Shown piece by piece: positions 7,118 to 16,271 of a stretch of DNA of 23,872 bases. The notes below the pieces were generated by a model. The model was not told the origin of the DNA. It saw only the letters and a list, made by a program, of their open reading frames with translations, and did not search any database. Position 1 is the first letter of the stretch. Each line of letters starts with the position of its first letter. This DNA comes from an uncultured Chitinophagaceae bacterium (GTDB lineage Bacteria; Bacteroidota; Bacteroidia; Chitinophagales; Chitinophagaceae): NCBI GenBank assembly GCA_937996595.1, contig CALKVC010000004.1:1-23872 (forward strand), in the 5' to 3' direction. Both the position numbers and the translations under genes were made by a program.

Positions 7118-9538
7118 ATGAACAAAAATCTTTATTTGAATTCTCCGGAAGAAGAAATGGAATTTATGCCGATCATCCCATTAAATGATGAAGAGGATGA
7201 AAACATAGACGGGCAGCAGATACCGGATATATTGCCCTTATTGCCTTTAAGGAATACGATTCTGTTTCCGGGCGTTGTTATTCCCATTACGGTTGGCAGG
7301 GACAAGAGTATTAAAGCGGTAAGCGATTCTTATAAATCTGACAAATTGGTAGGGGTTGTGGCGCAAAAAGACAGTAATATTGAAGAACCTGCCATCACCG
7401 ACCTGGAAAATATTGGTACTGTAGCCAAAATAGTGAAGCTGATTAAAATGCCGGATGGCGGAACAACCATCATCATACAGGGCCGGAAGCGCTTCAGGAT
7501 TGAAGAAATAACTACAGATGACCCTTATTTTAAGGCCCGTGTGAGGTTGCTGGAAGATGAAACTGTTACCAATGATGCCGATTTTAATGCCATGGTTGGC
7601 AGTATAAAAGACCTTGCCGGCCAGATTGTTGGCTTATCTCCCAACCTGCCATCTGAAGCTGCCATCATATTAAAGAATATTGTAAACCCGTCATTCCTGA
7701 TACATTTTGTTAGCAGTAACCTTAACTGCGACCTAAAACAAAAGCAGCAATTGCTGGAAATAAGCAACCTGAAAGCCAGGGCCGAGTTGCTGATGAACCT
7801 CATGCATACCGAACTGCAATATGCAGAACTTAAGAATAAGGTAACCACCAAAACAAGGGCCGAACTGGATAAGCAACAGCGGGAATATTTTCTGCAACAG
7901 CAGATGAAAGCTATCAAAGATGAACTGGGCGGTGATAATGTGGCGGAAGTGAAAGAAATGCAGAAGAAGGCAGAAACAAAAAAATGGCCAGCTGCAGCAA
8001 AAGACATGTTCAATAAGGGAGTGGAAAAGCTGGAAAGGATGCATCCATCTACCCCTGATTACTCCGTTGTTTACAATCACCTGGACCTGTTGCTTGACCT
8101 TCCCTGGGAAGAATATACGGAAGATTCCTACGATCTTAAAAAAGCAAAAAAAGTACTGGACCATGACCATTATGGCATGGATAAGATTAAAGAACGCATT
8201 CTGGAATACCTGGCTGTACTGAAACTGAAAGGCGATATGAAAAGCCCGATTTTATGCTTTATAGGGCCTCCCGGAATAGGTAAAACCAGCCTGGGAAAAA
8301 GTATCGCTGCTGCTATCAACCGCAAATATGCCCGTGTTAGCCTGGGCGGGCTGCATGATGAAAGTGAAATAAGGGGGCACCGGAAAACCTATATTGGCGC
8401 TATGCCGGGAAGGATCATTCAATCTATCCGGAAAATAAAGTCGAGTAACCCGGTTATGATCCTGGATGAAATTGACAAGGTAGGCAGCGACCATCGAGGT
8501 GACCCTTCATCTGCCTTACTGGAAGTGCTGGATCCGGAACAAAACAACAGTTTTTATGATAATTACCTGGAACTTGAATATGACCTGAGTAAAGTGTTAT
8601 TCATCGCCACGGCCAACAGCCTGGCCAGTATTCAACCCGCTTTACGTGACCGGCTTGAAATCATTGACCTCAGCGGATATGCCATTGAAGAGAAAATTGA
8701 GATCGCCAAAAGGCACCTGCTGCCTAAACAGAAGGAAATGCATGGCCTCATTCAAAAATCGAATGGCAGTGCTGCTCCCTCATTCAAGATAAGCGACCAG
8801 GTGCTGGAAAAGATCATTACAGATTATACCAGGGAAAGCGGTGTTCGTGAACTTGACAGGCAACTGGCCAGCGTGATGAGGTACCAGGCCAAAGAATTTG
8901 TGATTCACGGCAAATTAAAAGCCAACCTTACCAATGCCGATATTGAAAAGATCCTGGGAAGGCCCAAATACAGCAATGAACTGTATAAGATGGCCAATAT
9001 ACCGGGTGTGGCAGTTGGGCTGGCCTGGACTTATGTGGGTGGCGATATTTTATTCATTGAAACCCAGTTGAGCGAAGGCAAAGGTGAACTGAAACTTACC
9101 GGTAACCTGGGTAATGTAATGAAAGAAAGCGCCAGTACGGCACTAACCTGGCTGGAAGCTAATGCAAAAAAAGTGGGTATTGCCCCGGGCCTTTTTCAGA
9201 AAAAGAATGCACATATTCATATTCCGGAAGGGGCTGTTCCTAAAGACGGGCCCAGCGCAGGTATAACCATGATGACTTCCCTGGCGAGTGCTTTTACCGG
9301 CAGAAAGATAAAGCCATACCTGGCCATGACGGGAGAAATTACCCTACGCGGACAGGTATTACCGGTAGGAGGCATAAAGGAGAAAGTGCTGGCTGCAAAA
9401 AGGTCGGGTATCAAAGAGATCATCATGTGCTGGATTAATGAAAAAGATGTAGCAGATATTAACCCCCAGTTCATCAAAGGCATCAGGTTCCATTATGTAA
9501 AAACGATGAACCAGGTGCTTGATCTGGCATTGATATAA
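7118..9538 (+). CDS. lon: ATP-dependent protease Lon (LonA type)
   Basis: Cytoplasmic AAA+ serine protease that degrades misfolded and some regulatory proteins. At 806 aa it has the full LonA layout: a substrate-binding N domain from about residue 38 (LPLLPLRNTILFPGVVIPI), a helical linker (REYFLQQQMKAIKDELG near 270), an AAA+ module with Walker A GPPGIGKT at 383-390 and Walker B MILDEID near 447-453, and a C-terminal protease domain. The catalytic Ser713 lies in KDGPSAG and Lys756 in GGIKEKV, 43 residues apart as in E. coli Lon. The first 35 residues are acidic and variable. The gene stands alone, with its own promoter box upstream and a strong terminator downstream. Confidence 0.98.
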   Translation: MNKNLYLNSPEEEMEFMPIIPLNDEEDENIDGQQIPDILPLLPLRNTILFPGVVIPITVGRDKSIKAVSDSYKSDKLVGVVAQKDSNIEEPAITDLENIGTVAKIVKLIKMPDGGTTIIIQGRKRFRIEEITTDDPYFKARVRLLEDETVTNDADFNAMVGSIKDLAGQIVGLSPNLPSEAAIILKNIVNPSFLIHFVSSNLNCDLKQKQQLLEISNLKARAELLMNLMHTELQYAELKNKVTTKTRAELDKQQREYFLQQQMKAIKDELGGDNVAEVKEMQKKAETKKWPAAAKDMFNKGVEKLERMHPSTPDYSVVYNHLDLLLDLPWEEYTEDSYDLKKAKKVLDHDHYGMDKIKERILEYLAVLKLKGDMKSPILCFIGPPGIGKTSLGKSIAAAINRKYARVSLGGLHDESEIRGHRKTYIGAMPGRIIQSIRKIKSSNPVMILDEIDKVGSDHRGDPSSALLEVLDPEQNNSFYDNYLELEYDLSKVLFIATANSLASIQPALRDRLEIIDLSGYAIEEKIEIAKRHLLPKQKEMHGLIQKSNGSAAPSFKISDQVLEKIITDYTRESGVRELDRQLASVMRYQAKEFVIHGKLKANLTNADIEKILGRPKYSNELYKMANIPGVAVGLAWTYVGGDILFIETQLSEGKGELKLTGNLGNVMKESASTALTWLEANAKKVGIAPGLFQKKNAHIHIPEGAVPKDGPSAGITMMTSLASAFTGRKIKPYLAMTGEITLRGQVLPVGGIKEKVLAAKRSGIKEIIMCWINEKDVADINPQFIKGIRFHYVKTMNQVLDLALI

Positions 9539-9585
9539 AAATATTTTAAAAAGGAGTAAACCTTTTCAGCGTTTCCGGCGTATAT

Positions 9586-9608
9586 ATATCAGTTATTTCA
9601 ACTGATAT
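9586..9608. repeat. Perfect inverted repeat downstream of lon
   Basis: Arms of 9 bp (atatcagtt and aactgatat) flank a 5-nt loop (atttc). It lies 48 nt after the lon stop and 33 nt before the intrinsic terminator. There is no T-tract right after it, so it is not a classical terminator. It could be a 3'-end RNA-stabilising hairpin or a protein-binding palindrome. Confidence 0.5.
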
Positions 9609-9640
9609 TCATGTTGGTTGTTTTAAGGGTTAAAGAGAAT

Positions 9641-9672
9641 TCCCCCTGATTCTTCAGGGGGATAATTTTTTT
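9641..9672 (+). terminator. Intrinsic terminator of lon
   Basis: A perfect 9-bp stem (tccccctga / tcaggggga) with a 4-nt loop (ttct) occupies 9641-9662, followed by taattttttt. It lies about 100 nt after the lon stop. Read from the other strand the hairpin is followed by a weaker T-rich run, so it may also help end the converging lipoprotein transcript. Confidence 0.85.
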
Positions 9673-9723
9673 GTACCGGTTTAGGATATTCAACCTTTAC
9701 CAGCAACCTGATCATTAAGCAGA

Positions 9724-10863
9724 TTATCTGATCCTTTCTTTACCCATCCAGTTTAACCAGGATTGTAAAACCGGCCGCGATTTACCAGCCGGATCTTTAA
9801 GCCCGATATACTGCCAAAGTGCAAACAGGTCCTGGTACAACCCCATTGCCTGTAAGCGGGTATTTCCGGCATCATAATCTTTGCTGCAGAACCAGATCAG
9901 CAATTTTGCCCTGTTTTCATCACAAATCTTACATATCAGTTCAAGATAATCCCTTTGCCATGCTTCCCTTCCCTGCTTGTTAAGATTAAAAGAAGGTACC
10001 AGCAGGTTTTCTGCTATATAACCTGTTTCAGCAAATGCAAGTGGCTTATCGGCCATATTAATATAACGATCAAAATAACCGGCCGGAAAAAGTGAAGGAT
10101 CTGTATTTCCGTTGGCTGATGAAGTAACACCGGTATACGGGTATGAACTCAAACCGATATAATCTGTATAAGGCAATAATTGCCTGGCGTATTCAAAACC
10201 GGTGCTGGTTTCATCTACCATAAAACTTAAGAAGAATGGAACCGCCGGATATTTGCTTTTTAGCGCCGGGTAAACCTCTGCAATAAACGCCTTATACTGT
10301 ACGAATGCTGCAGCAGGGAATAACGATAAATTGCTTTCTACAGCAAAATTCACCATTTCGGGATTAAACGTATCTATTAAACGGCTGATATATGTGAGGT
10401 AAGCGGTTACCACGTCCGGATCATTTATTGGCTTTAACCTCCAGGCTTCTTTTACAGCTGCAGGTACAGCGGACTGGCTGTAATAATCCGCTTTTTCGCG
10501 ACGGGTGATATTTAAAGCCGCCACACTTAAAAAGACCTTTTTACCGGGAGCCGTTTTGGTTAGCCTGGTTTGTATATCCTGCTGCATGGCTGTGGGGAAA
10601 GGCTGATCAGTATACACTTCCTCATAAGGGATACCATCGTCAAAATGATGAGAAATGATATCGCAATGATTATTTATAAATGCATATGCCGTATCAACTT
10701 CTGCTGCCGTGAAATCTGCCGGCCAGGGTGTGGTGCCCATATAGAAAGTACGTGTCTGGTTGATAGCAGGAGTATTTTTATCGCAGGAAACAGAAAATGC
10801 CGCAAGAGCAACCAGGGTAATTGCCAGGTAAACTTTACGGGTAGAATGTTGGTGGAAGGCCAT
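9724..10863 (-). CDS. Lipoprotein with a probable clan GH-A-like glycoside hydrolase barrel
   Basis: A 379-aa protein with a lipoprotein signal (SVSC, Cys27). No certain family assignment. The sequence pattern fits a TIM barrel: alternating hydrophobic strands and helices, an Asn-Phe-Ala-Val-Glu strand at about 172-176 (MVNFAVESN), YIGLSSYPYTG near 235-244, and a late strand KPLAFAETGY with Glu279. In clan GH-A enzymes the acid/base and nucleophile glutamates sit at the ends of strands 4 and 7, and Glu176 and Glu279 fit that spacing. A GH53-like or related family is a guess, and the substrate is unknown. The start ATG immediately precedes the signal sequence. It diverges from the peroxidase operon and ends near the lon terminator. 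Confidence 0.7.
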   Translation of the reverse strand: MAFHQHSTRKVYLAITLVALAAFSVSCDKNTPAINQTRTFYMGTTPWPADFTAAEVDTAYAFINNHCDIISHHFDDGIPYEEVYTDQPFPTAMQQDIQTRLTKTAPGKKVFLSVAALNITRREKADYYSQSAVPAAVKEAWRLKPINDPDVVTAYLTYISRLIDTFNPEMVNFAVESNLSLFPAAAFVQYKAFIAEVYPALKSKYPAVPFFLSFMVDETSTGFEYARQLLPYTDYIGLSSYPYTGVTSSANGNTDPSLFPAGYFDRYINMADKPLAFAETGYIAENLLVPSFNLNKQGREAWQRDYLELICKICDENRAKLLIWFCSKDYDAGNTRLQAMGLYQDLFALWQYIGLKDPAGKSRPVLQSWLNWMGKERIR

Positions 10864-11050
10864 GAAAAGTAAATTATAAAATATTGGAAGAAAAGGGTGA
10901 AGAACCGATAAAAAAAACTGTTAAACCTGTTCAACTGATATCAGAAATATCCTGATTTGATTTCTATCTACCCTGCTATAATAACCAGGTTTAATCAAAC
11001 GTAAAATTCATGTCATCAATGAAAATGCAAATACTAATAGCAGAAAAAAT

Positions 11051-11069
11051 AAGTTATTAGTAATAACTT
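11051..11069. promoter_or_regulatory. Perfect AT-rich palindrome upstream of the peroxidase operon
   Basis: Arms of 9 bp (aagttatta and taataactt) around a single central G. A second inverted repeat, tagatt-gt-aatcta at 11072-11085, follows after 2 nt. Both lie in the 293-nt divergent region, 72-106 nt upstream of the di-haem peroxidase ATG. The arrangement resembles a dimeric regulator site. The regulator is unknown; AT-rich palindromes of this kind are typical of, but not specific to, Fur/PerR-type and MarR-type sites. Confidence 0.45.
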
Positions 11070-11156
11070 TATAGATTGTAATCTAATCAATTGTATTTCT
11101 ACAACATTTGAAACAAGGTACAATCCGAACAATAATAAGAAAACGCTGAAAACGGC

Positions 11157-13106
11157 ATGGGCAGGATACTATCGAATAAAAAACAGTTTATTACACTGGT
11201 AATTATTACACTCATTACCTTGTCTGTTTTATCGTTTCAGGATCCAGGTAAACATTCCCCGGCTGCATACAAGGGCCTGTTTGTGAAAAACCTGCTTGCC
11301 TGCAGGCAAAACGGCAGGGAACTGTTAGATCTCATTAAGCAGGAAGACATTTCGGGAGAACCCGGCAAAAAAAAGATCTTAACCAAAATTACCGATGCCA
11401 GGCTTGGTCTAAAGGCGGCAGATTTCTGGTTACGCTACCTGCAGCCCACCGCTTACCTGCGTATCAATGGCCAGTTACCGGTTGAATGGGAAACAGAAGT
11501 GTTTGAGAAGTTTGAAAAGCCATATAAACGTGAAGGAGCCGGTTTAAGCCTGGCTGAAATGTACCTGGAAGAAGAAAATCTGTCAACAGACAGCCTGGTT
11601 GCAATAGTAACCCCTTATTCAAACACTATTGATGTTTACCTGGCAGACTCCATCACTACACAGCTTAACAGCTATCATCATTTCTACCTGGCCAACAGGC
11701 TGTTCCTGTTAAACCTGGCAGCCATCTACACCACAGGCTTTGAATGCCCGGATAAGAAAAACATCATACCGGAACTTCGTTCCATGATGAAAGCTGTATA
11801 TGAAATATATGATGTGTTCGATAAAGATTTCCCGGATAAAAAATTACCGGATGAATACCTGGCTTTGTACAGGAAGGCCATGGCATTTGCAAATACCCAG
11901 CCGGTAAACCCCGATGAATTTGACCATTTTGCCTTTATCAGTGATTTTGTGAACCCGTTATTCAGCCTCAACCAACGGGCTATCAGGGAATATACTGTGG
12001 TTTCTTCCAGTTTCATTGATTACAGCCTTTCCGATTCCTGTAATTCTATTTTCGATAAAACCCTGTACCGCGGCCAGAATGAAAAGGGTATATTCCTGCC
12101 GGTTGATGATGAAAATACCTTGACCGAGATAAGGCAGGTTGGCAAACTGCTGTTTTACGACCCGATCCTATCGGGAAACAATAAACGAAGTTGCGTATCA
12201 TGCCATAAATCCGGCGAATATTTCACAGATACATCCAGGGCCACTGCGCTGCAGTTTGACAAGAGCCAGTCACTTACAAGAAATACGCCCAGCCTCATCA
12301 ACAGCCTGTACAACCACCTGCTCATGCTGGATGGCAAACACATTTCCCTGCTTGACCAGGCCCGTACGGTTGTTTCCAACCCGGTTGAAATGAACGCAGA
12401 CCATCATGATATTGTAAACAAAGTGATGAGTTGCGAAAGCTACGCTAAGGCATTCCGGAAATTTGTGAAACTAACCCCCAACGCCAGAAAAATAAGCATC
12501 GACCATATCGTTTCTGCGGTGATATTATATTACAGCCAATTCAGCATGTACCGGTCAGCTTTTGATGAGGCGATGGATAAGCGGGCTGAGATAGATATGG
12601 AAGCCCGTACCGGTTTCAATATATTCATGAGTAAAGCAACATGCGGCACCTGCCATTTCATACCACAATTCAATGGGGTAAAACCGCCTTATACAAGTTC
12701 AGAATTTGAAGTGGCGGGAACGCCTGCAGATACGCTGTTCACAAGGCTTAGCCCCGATTCGGGGAGGTTCCTGATAAACCCGGAACCAGAAATGCTCCAT
12801 GCTTTCCGTACGGGAACCATCCGAAATGCTGAACATACGGCGCCTTACATGCATAACGGTGTTTTTAAAACCCTGGATGAAGTGATCAGGTTCTATGATA
12901 CCGGCGGCGCTACCGGTAATGGACTTACCGTTAAAAACCAGACACTCCCGCCAGATTCCCTGAAACTGACAAGCCGTGAAAAAAAACAACTCGTCGCCTT
13001 CATTCATTCGCTGAATGAAGATATCCCTTTTGAAGAAGCACCGGTAACCCTGCCGGCGTCCAAAGACAAAAGCCTCAATATCCGCAAAGTGGGCGGTGAA
13101 TACTAA
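11157..13106 (+). CDS. Di-haem cytochrome c peroxidase (MauG/CcpA family) with long N-terminal extension
   Basis: An exported 649-aa protein with an N-terminal hydrophobic segment (residues 10-27) as signal or anchor. The C-terminal half is a bacterial di-haem cytochrome c peroxidase/MauG module: haem-binding CVSCH at 346-350 and CGTCH at 496-500, typical RQVGKLLFYDPILSG before the first haem, RNTPSL near 375-380, and APYMHNG (Met565) near the distal-ligand position of the second haem. The N-terminal ~300 residues are largely helical in appearance (LRYLQPTAY, PVEWETEVFEKFEKPY) and are not part of the canonical ~330-aa enzyme. I cannot name this domain; an imelysin-like helical fold is one possibility. 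The reaction expected is periplasmic H2O2 reduction with electrons from a c-type cytochrome, and MauG-like oxidation is the alternative. It is followed 9 nt later by a cytochrome c gene. Confidence 0.88.
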   Translation: MGRILSNKKQFITLVIITLITLSVLSFQDPGKHSPAAYKGLFVKNLLACRQNGRELLDLIKQEDISGEPGKKKILTKITDARLGLKAADFWLRYLQPTAYLRINGQLPVEWETEVFEKFEKPYKREGAGLSLAEMYLEEENLSTDSLVAIVTPYSNTIDVYLADSITTQLNSYHHFYLANRLFLLNLAAIYTTGFECPDKKNIIPELRSMMKAVYEIYDVFDKDFPDKKLPDEYLALYRKAMAFANTQPVNPDEFDHFAFISDFVNPLFSLNQRAIREYTVVSSSFIDYSLSDSCNSIFDKTLYRGQNEKGIFLPVDDENTLTEIRQVGKLLFYDPILSGNNKRSCVSCHKSGEYFTDTSRATALQFDKSQSLTRNTPSLINSLYNHLLMLDGKHISLLDQARTVVSNPVEMNADHHDIVNKVMSCESYAKAFRKFVKLTPNARKISIDHIVSAVILYYSQFSMYRSAFDEAMDKRAEIDMEARTGFNIFMSKATCGTCHFIPQFNGVKPPYTSSEFEVAGTPADTLFTRLSPDSGRFLINPEPEMLHAFRTGTIRNAEHTAPYMHNGVFKTLDEVIRFYDTGGATGNGLTVKNQTLPPDSLKLTSREKKQLVAFIHSLNEDIPFEEAPVTLPASKDKSLNIRKVGGEY

Positions 13107-13115
13107 TTTTACAGC

Positions 13116-13490
13116 ATGAAAAAAAAGCTTGCAGTTATTTCACTTGTCATTTCGGTAATGCTGATGCAATGTGCCGTGGAGAAAAAAACACAATATAACA
13201 TACCCAAATACCTTCCCGAAGAAAAGAAAGCCGAATTACTGGTTAACCTTGAAAAAGGGAAACAACTTTTTAAAGCATACTGCAGCGATTGCCATGGCAT
13301 ATTTAAAAAAGGGAAAGACAGTATTCCTAATTTCAGCAGCCAGGAAATAAAAGATTACGCTGCAGCTTATAAAGCAAACAGCCAGCTAAACCATGCTGTG
13401 ATGAAGAAACTGTTACCTGAAGAAATGTCTATGATACTCACATTCCTTCAATTGAGGAAAATAAAATCATCTCCCGGACATACCCATTGA
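13116..13490 (+). CDS. Small lipoprotein cytochrome c
   Basis: A 124-aa protein with a lipoprotein signal (MLMQC, Cys19) and one haem c site CSDCH at residues 56-60, preceded by GKQLFKAYC as in class I cytochromes. Met96, Met104 and Met106 are candidate axial ligands (KKLLPEEMSMILTFL resembles the usual C-terminal helix). It ends in GHTH. The gene begins 9 nt after the peroxidase gene, so the two are almost certainly co-transcribed. The natural inference is that it donates electrons to the peroxidase from a membrane-anchored position. It converges on the large secreted protein gene with a 15-nt gap. Confidence 0.85.
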   Translation: MKKKLAVISLVISVMLMQCAVEKKTQYNIPKYLPEEKKAELLVNLEKGKQLFKAYCSDCHGIFKKGKDSIPNFSSQEIKDYAAAYKANSQLNHAVMKKLLPEEMSMILTFLQLRKIKSSPGHTH

Positions 13491-13505
13491 TACTGCCTCA
13501 TTTTA

Positions 13506-16271
13506 TCATTTCTTCTTTACCAGTTTTGTCTTTCTTACTTCCGTTCCTTCTGTTAGTTCCAGGAAATAAAAGCCCTGGCTGATATTTTCGAGGTTATCGA
13601 TGGTAAATCCGTTAAAGCCACTGTTCACCTGTTGTTTCAACGTTTTTACAACGGCCCCTTTGCTGTCGATTATCCTGATAGTAACCGTACCGGATTCTCT
13701 GAATACCGCCCCCAGCAGGAATTCACTGCTGAAAGGATTGGGCGAGATGGTTATACCGCTATCGGTTTCAGTTCCGGTGAATACCCTTACGATGAGGGAA
13801 TAGGCGAACTTATCATCCACATCAACCATGCGCAGTCGGTAATAGATGTATCCGTCAATGAAACTGTCATCGGTAAACTGGTATGTATTGGAAATAGAAC
13901 CATTGCGTGCGTTAACAGTTCCAATAACAGAGAAAGAAATACCATCGTAACTTCTTTCAACCTCAAAATTCTTCAGGTTAAGCTCTTCTGTTGTAGTCCA
14001 TCGTAACAGGTTCACATTTCCCTGTGCAGAAACGGCGAATGTATTCAGTTTAAGTGGCAGGGCGCCGCATTGCGGGAATAACTTGGAAGAATCCATCCCG
14101 ATAAGGCCATCACGATCTGTAACCGTTAACGTTACAAACCATGAATAGGTATCACCGTTACAGCCTATCCTTGAAATAACGGCATCAGTTACCTTACTGG
14201 TATCAATCGGTTCAATATGGATATGGTTGTTATGGCGAAGGGTTGTTTGCCATACATAATTCAGGTTTGCCGGTGCATGCTCCGCATCCGTTACGATGGC
14301 ATTGAGTGAATAGGTTGTATCAAGCCCCACTCTATAAGTTGAATTGTTCACCGGGCTTGTAATGGTAACATTCGGCGGGGTATTGTTGATTGAAATGATG
14401 AGGCTGTCGGTGCCGGTTGCTCCCAGGTTATCCGTTACAGTTAGTTTTACAACGAATTTCTTTGGCAATGAGTTTCCTGAACTGAAACTATGTGACGGAT
14501 TCGTTTGCGTGGAAACAGGTGAACCGTCACCGAAATTCCAACTGTATGATACTACGGATCCGTCAAAATCAAATGACTGGGTACCGGTAAAATTCACATT
14601 CAACGGACCGGGGCCATAGGTTACATTGGAAGCAGGTACGGCGTGCGGCGACTGGTTTCCTCCAAACTGTATCTTCCTTACCAGGTTGGCAACAACATCG
14701 GTACAGTACAGGTTTCCATCCATCGGGCTTTGCTTAATATCAACAATGGCACCGATATTGGTAGCGAAATCAGACACTGTCTGCACTTTATCGGTAAAGT
14801 CTATCGTAATGTTCTTTATCCAGTTTCCTCCATAATCGGCAATGAAAAATGTATTATTGTATTGTAAGGGGAAATTTGTTCCGCTATACCAGCAACCGCC
14901 TGTTGCAGAATTCCCCCGGAAAGGTATGCCCGGCACCCCGGAAGCCGGAGTACCTATTTGTTTCACCGTATAATTATTGCTGCCGAATACAGCTACCCTG
15001 GCACTATCTTCATTATGTTTCCAATCTATGGCTGGAATCCTGTGAAAGAACCTGTTATCATTTACGCTGTTAATAGGCACTGTTGGGTTGCAGGGATTAT
15101 ATACCGTATGAATATTATCTGCCGTAGCCTGTTTGATCAGGTCGCGAAAATTAAAAAACTGGTCAGTACATCCACCGGTTCCGAATAACGGGTTGGGTTC
15201 ATCTTTATTATCAAGATTTAACGGGTAATAATTGGCTTCTGCATTCAATCCCTCATAAAATGGCCAGCCGCCATTGGAAGCTGCTTCCTTAATGATGGTA
15301 AGTTCTTCCACATCACCCCAACCAACATCAGAAACGTATAATTCTCCCAGGTCGCCTGTTGCAGGGTTTGATGAACCTGAATTTGGTCTGAAAGTGAATT
15401 TAAAGGGATTCCTGAATCCCATGGCCCAAACCCTTGATTGGGCTGAACGGGGTGAACCAGCGTTGTAAAAAGGGTTGCTACTGATGCCGTTTCCCGTTGC
15501 AGGATCTATCCTTAATATCTTACCATTATGGGAATTCAATATCTGCGAACGGTAGGAACCAACATTTTCGTTTGTGCGTATAATCCCATCCGTAAGTGCC
15601 TGGGCATAATAACTCAGCGGGTCGCTACCGTAATCGGTTGCATCATAGCTGGCGGCATCCCCGGTTGAGACAAGCAAAGTTCCGTCGGTAGCAAAAGCCA
15701 GTGACCCTACGCCATGTGATTCATACAGGATAGGTATTCCGGTAGATTTTGTTTCACCTATTAATATGGTTCTTGATGCCGGTACTACCACCAGGTTTCC
15801 GGCAGTTACGGTTGTCTGGTACCTGGTTACCCTGCCAATAGTAGCTGCATAGTATGTATTGGTATTGGCATTGTAGGAACCTGTTCCGAAATTAATCAGG
15901 TGGTGCCTGTCAACCACATAACTCAGGTAAATCAATCCATTTATATCGAAATTCGGGTCAAGAGCAAATCCCAGTAAACCATGGTCTCGCCAATTTCCCA
16001 CTTCCTGCGAAATATCAATCACAGCCGTTGCCTGTTTATTGTATGTATTGGTGGTACTGTTCCAGTTTGAGACAAACACTTTTCCAGCTTTTTCCCATAC
16101 AAACATTTTAGAACCGTCATTATTAAACGCTGTTCCTATTGGCGATGTCCAGCCCGAAATATCACTATATGAAAATCCTGCCGGTAACGTTTGAGCAAAT
16201 AGATTTTCGCAATAAAATAATATACTGAATGCGATAATGAGCTTGTGCAGCGGATACTTTTTTTTCATCAT
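13506..16271 (-). CDS. Secreted GSDH/PQQ-type beta-propeller protein with PKD and T9SS sorting domains
   Basis: A 921-aa multidomain exported protein. I use the ATG at 16271; an adjacent ATG is at 16268, and a TTG nine codons upstream is unlikely. Signal peptide to about residue 27 (LFAQ). Residues about 35-540 resemble the glucose/sorbosone dehydrogenase propeller: WRDHGLLGFALDP near 94, ESHGVGSLAFATDG near 184-197 (its His matches the soluble GDH catalytic base position), GFRNPF near 285, DVGWGDVEEL and NGGWP near 315-337. A PKD domain lies at about 550-630 (YSWNFGDGS), an Ig-like stretch at 635-730, an FnIII-like module at 740-830, and a type IX sorting domain in the last 80 residues (ISPNPF, then GFYFLELTEG and a Lys-rich end). 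Probable role: oxidation of a sugar or sugar-derived alcohol at the cell surface. PQQ use is a family expectation only. Confidence 0.85.
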   Translation of the reverse strand: MMKKKYPLHKLIIAFSILFYCENLFAQTLPAGFSYSDISGWTSPIGTAFNNDGSKMFVWEKAGKVFVSNWNSTTNTYNKQATAVIDISQEVGNWRDHGLLGFALDPNFDINGLIYLSYVVDRHHLINFGTGSYNANTNTYYAATIGRVTRYQTTVTAGNLVVVPASRTILIGETKSTGIPILYESHGVGSLAFATDGTLLVSTGDAASYDATDYGSDPLSYYAQALTDGIIRTNENVGSYRSQILNSHNGKILRIDPATGNGISSNPFYNAGSPRSAQSRVWAMGFRNPFKFTFRPNSGSSNPATGDLGELYVSDVGWGDVEELTIIKEAASNGGWPFYEGLNAEANYYPLNLDNKDEPNPLFGTGGCTDQFFNFRDLIKQATADNIHTVYNPCNPTVPINSVNDNRFFHRIPAIDWKHNEDSARVAVFGSNNYTVKQIGTPASGVPGIPFRGNSATGGCWYSGTNFPLQYNNTFFIADYGGNWIKNITIDFTDKVQTVSDFATNIGAIVDIKQSPMDGNLYCTDVVANLVRKIQFGGNQSPHAVPASNVTYGPGPLNVNFTGTQSFDFDGSVVSYSWNFGDGSPVSTQTNPSHSFSSGNSLPKKFVVKLTVTDNLGATGTDSLIISINNTPPNVTITSPVNNSTYRVGLDTTYSLNAIVTDAEHAPANLNYVWQTTLRHNNHIHIEPIDTSKVTDAVISRIGCNGDTYSWFVTLTVTDRDGLIGMDSSKLFPQCGALPLKLNTFAVSAQGNVNLLRWTTTEELNLKNFEVERSYDGISFSVIGTVNARNGSISNTYQFTDDSFIDGYIYYRLRMVDVDDKFAYSLIVRVFTGTETDSGITISPNPFSSEFLLGAVFRESGTVTIRIIDSKGAVVKTLKQQVNSGFNGFTIDNLENISQGFYFLELTEGTEVRKTKLVKKK

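Noticed and set aside
7525..8170. Two long antisense ORFs within lon
   Set aside because: They mirror the lon codon pattern, and lon itself is intact with all catalytic motifs.
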